A stretch of 64,000 nt of DNA from Streptomyces sp. NBC_01268 (GTDB lineage Bacteria; Actinomycetota; Actinomycetes; Streptomycetales; Streptomycetaceae): assembly GCF_036240795.1 (NCBI RefSeq), contig NZ_CP108454.1, positions 1 through 64,000 on the forward strand, in the 5' to 3' direction. Of the stretch, positions 62,793-64,000 are shown piece after piece. Each line of letters begins with the position of its first letter. The first letter of the stretch is position 1. Below the pieces are notes generated by a model, which did not search any database, was not told the DNA's origin, and saw only the letters and a program-made list of their open reading frames with translations. Made by a program: the position numbers and the translations under genes.

Positions 62793-64000
62793 ATGAGCAC
62801 TCCGAGCACCGGAACACCCGCGACCACCCCGACGACCTCGGCGAGTACGCCTGCCATGTCCGAAGCGGACAAGACGATGCTCGACGGCCCGACGCCGAAG
62901 GACCTGCTCCCCACCACCGGCAACTACCCGACGGAGATCGTCCGGTACCGCTCGGTGGTGCTCACCGACATTCCCGGGGCGAAGCCGGCACGCGCGCTGA
63001 CCGGTGCCATCGACCTCGGCGAGGAGAACCTGCCGTTCTACGACCGCCCGGCGGAGGGCATGATCGTCACCACCGAGCAGAGCTGGTCGGCCCAGGGCGT
63101 CACGCTCGGCAGGCTGCTGCACAGCCTGGCGCTCGCGCCCGGCGAGAGCACCAGGGTCGCGGTCGTCGACTGGCAGCGCACCACCCGGGCTACCGGCACG
63201 GAGACGGCGTCCGAGGCCGAGGCGCTGTCCGGGACCACCGAGCAGAATCGGTCGATCAGCGAGGTCGCGAACGCGATCGCCCGCGAGGAGCAGTTCGGCG
63301 ACTCCCTGGGGTTCCAGTCCAGCCAGTCGTCCAGCTCCGGCGGTAGCGTCGGCGTCGCGCTCTTCGGCATCGGCGGCGGCGGCAACTGGAGCAAGTCGTC
63401 GAACACGGGCATCGCGACGTCGGTATCGCGCTCCACGGGCGTGAAAACGGTCGCGGCGGAGGCGACGCAGCGGATCAGCGCGCGGACCCAACAGCTTGCG
63501 ACTGCGGCCCGCAGCCGGAACATGACGGTCGTGCGCGAGACGACGCAGACGGAGAAGGACCAGGTCATGACCCGGGTCGTGACCAACTACAACCACATGC
63601 ACGCGATGTCGGTGCAGTACTACGAGGTCGTGCAGGTCTACAACGTGACGACCAGGCCGACCAAGCTGGAACGCTGCCTGTTCATCCCGCTGCAGGAGCT
63701 CACCTTCACCCACACCAGCCTCCAGCGGTACAAGGAGGTGCTCGCGTCGGTGGCGCCGGTCGACTGGGCGGCGAAGATCCGCGCGGCGAACCCGTTCGAC
63801 ACCGCCGTGCGCAAGCTCGACGCGTGCTCGGCGCCGGAGGTGCCGGACCGCCAGGAGTTCGACGGGGTGGAGCTGGCCGGCATCGCCGCTTCGGCGATGG
63901 GCGTGTACGGAGTGCGCAAGGCCGACGGCAGCCCGGTCCGGTTCGATCCGGCTACTCAGCGGTGGAACCCGCTGCCCACCACAGGTCTGGGCGGCGGCCT
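62793..64000 (+). CDS. Large unknown protein, N-terminal 402 codons (runs off the window)
   Basis: The frame is open from the ATG at 62793 to the window edge. It starts with a Thr/Ser/Pro-rich tail (MSTPSTGTPATTPTTSASTP), then VTLGRLLHSLALAPGESTRV, a Ser/Gly-rich low-complexity segment (SSQSSSSGGSVGVALFGIGG), a long helical stretch with many Thr/Gln/Arg, and EVVQVYNVTTRPTKLERCLF. There is no signal peptide. I do not recognise the family. The repetitive helical middle could be a coiled-coil or filament part. The ribosome-binding site is weak. Confidence 0.7.
   Translation, partial: MSTPSTGTPATTPTTSASTPAMSEADKTMLDGPTPKDLLPTTGNYPTEIVRYRSVVLTDIPGAKPARALTGAIDLGEENLPFYDRPAEGMIVTTEQSWSAQGVTLGRLLHSLALAPGESTRVAVVDWQRTTRATGTETASEAEALSGTTEQNRSISEVANAIAREEQFGDSLGFQSSQSSSSGGSVGVALFGIGGGGNWSKSSNTGIATSVSRSTGVKTVAAEATQRISARTQQLATAARSRNMTVVRETTQTEKDQVMTRVVTNYNHMHAMSVQYYEVVQVYNVTTRPTKLERCLFIPLQELTFTHTSLQRYKEVLASVAPVDWAAKIRAANPFDTAVRKLDACSAPEVPDRQEFDGVELAGIAASAMGVYGVRKADGSPVRFDPATQRWNPLPTTGLGGG

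Noticed and set aside
62400..63713. 437-codon minus-strand frame near the right edge
   Set aside because: Antisense of the open gene at 62793. The translation is Arg/Leu/Gly-rich without a family, and the plus-strand frame has the better composition.
1..64000. tRNA, rRNA or other structured RNA genes
   Set aside because: I looked for tRNA-like T-loop sequences and rRNA segments and saw none that could be supported. A covariance-model scan would be needed to exclude small RNAs.

Overview
The window is very GC-rich DNA with third-position G/C codon use, GTG starts, 4-bp ATGA/GTGA gene overlaps and protein families typical of Streptomyces. It reads as an accessory region, either a chromosome arm or a large plasmid. 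Insertion-sequence debris, split genes and defence or antagonism loci outnumber housekeeping genes. No tRNA or rRNA gene was recognised.

Region 1 (1-4264) holds three tandem CRISPR arrays with type I-E-like 29-bp repeats and about 32-bp spacers, transcribed leftward. Two related leaders lie at 142 and 3722. No cas gene is in the window. Region 2 (4.3-10.2 kb) holds two small hypothetical genes, an IS21 remnant, a 2H phosphoesterase, and a decayed Tn7/Tn5053-like transposon with a frameshifted transposase and a TniQ scrap fused to an IS5 scrap.

Region 3 (10.2-15.7 kb) is the most interesting locus. It has a PycTM-like membrane protein, a CRP/FNR cyclic-nucleotide regulator, a class III nucleotide cyclase with its catalytic residues, a large STAND-like ATPase, and two small genes chained to it by 4-bp overlaps. 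I infer a cyclic-nucleotide immune system related to Pycsar. Region 4 (16.5-25.9 kb) has a YaaC-like protein, a three-gene ABC-3C-type system (DUF4297-like nuclease, middle component, ABC ATPase), and a convergent HEPN / AbiJ-like pair. Region 5 (26.3-36 kb) has a DUF4238 gene and a Tn7-like core (TniQ, TnsA-like, TnsB, TnsC) in which TnsA appears to have lost catalytic residues. It is followed by a 5'-truncated XRE regulator and several gene fragments.

Region 6 (36-44.6 kb) has a divergent MarR/quinone-reductase pair with a clear operator, secreted proteins including a ricin-B lectin, several IS5-family elements, and a PucR-like regulator. Region 7 (44.8-47.6 kb) is a complete SDP-type toxin operon (SdpI, SdpC, SdpA, SdpB) with a strong terminator. 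Next come an RHH/VOC/methyltransferase cluster and an orphan palindromic CRISPR leader-repeat-leader relic. Region 8 (51.4-58.4 kb) is a bacteriocin locus: a double-glycine precursor, an HlyD-like adaptor, a C39 peptidase ABC exporter and an NHLM-type ABC exporter, with a chimeric small ORF between the exporters. Region 9 (58.4-64 kb) has a TipA-like regulator split by an amber codon, small hypothetical genes, transposase fragments, a cREC-domain protein, and the first 402 codons of a large unknown protein that runs off the window.
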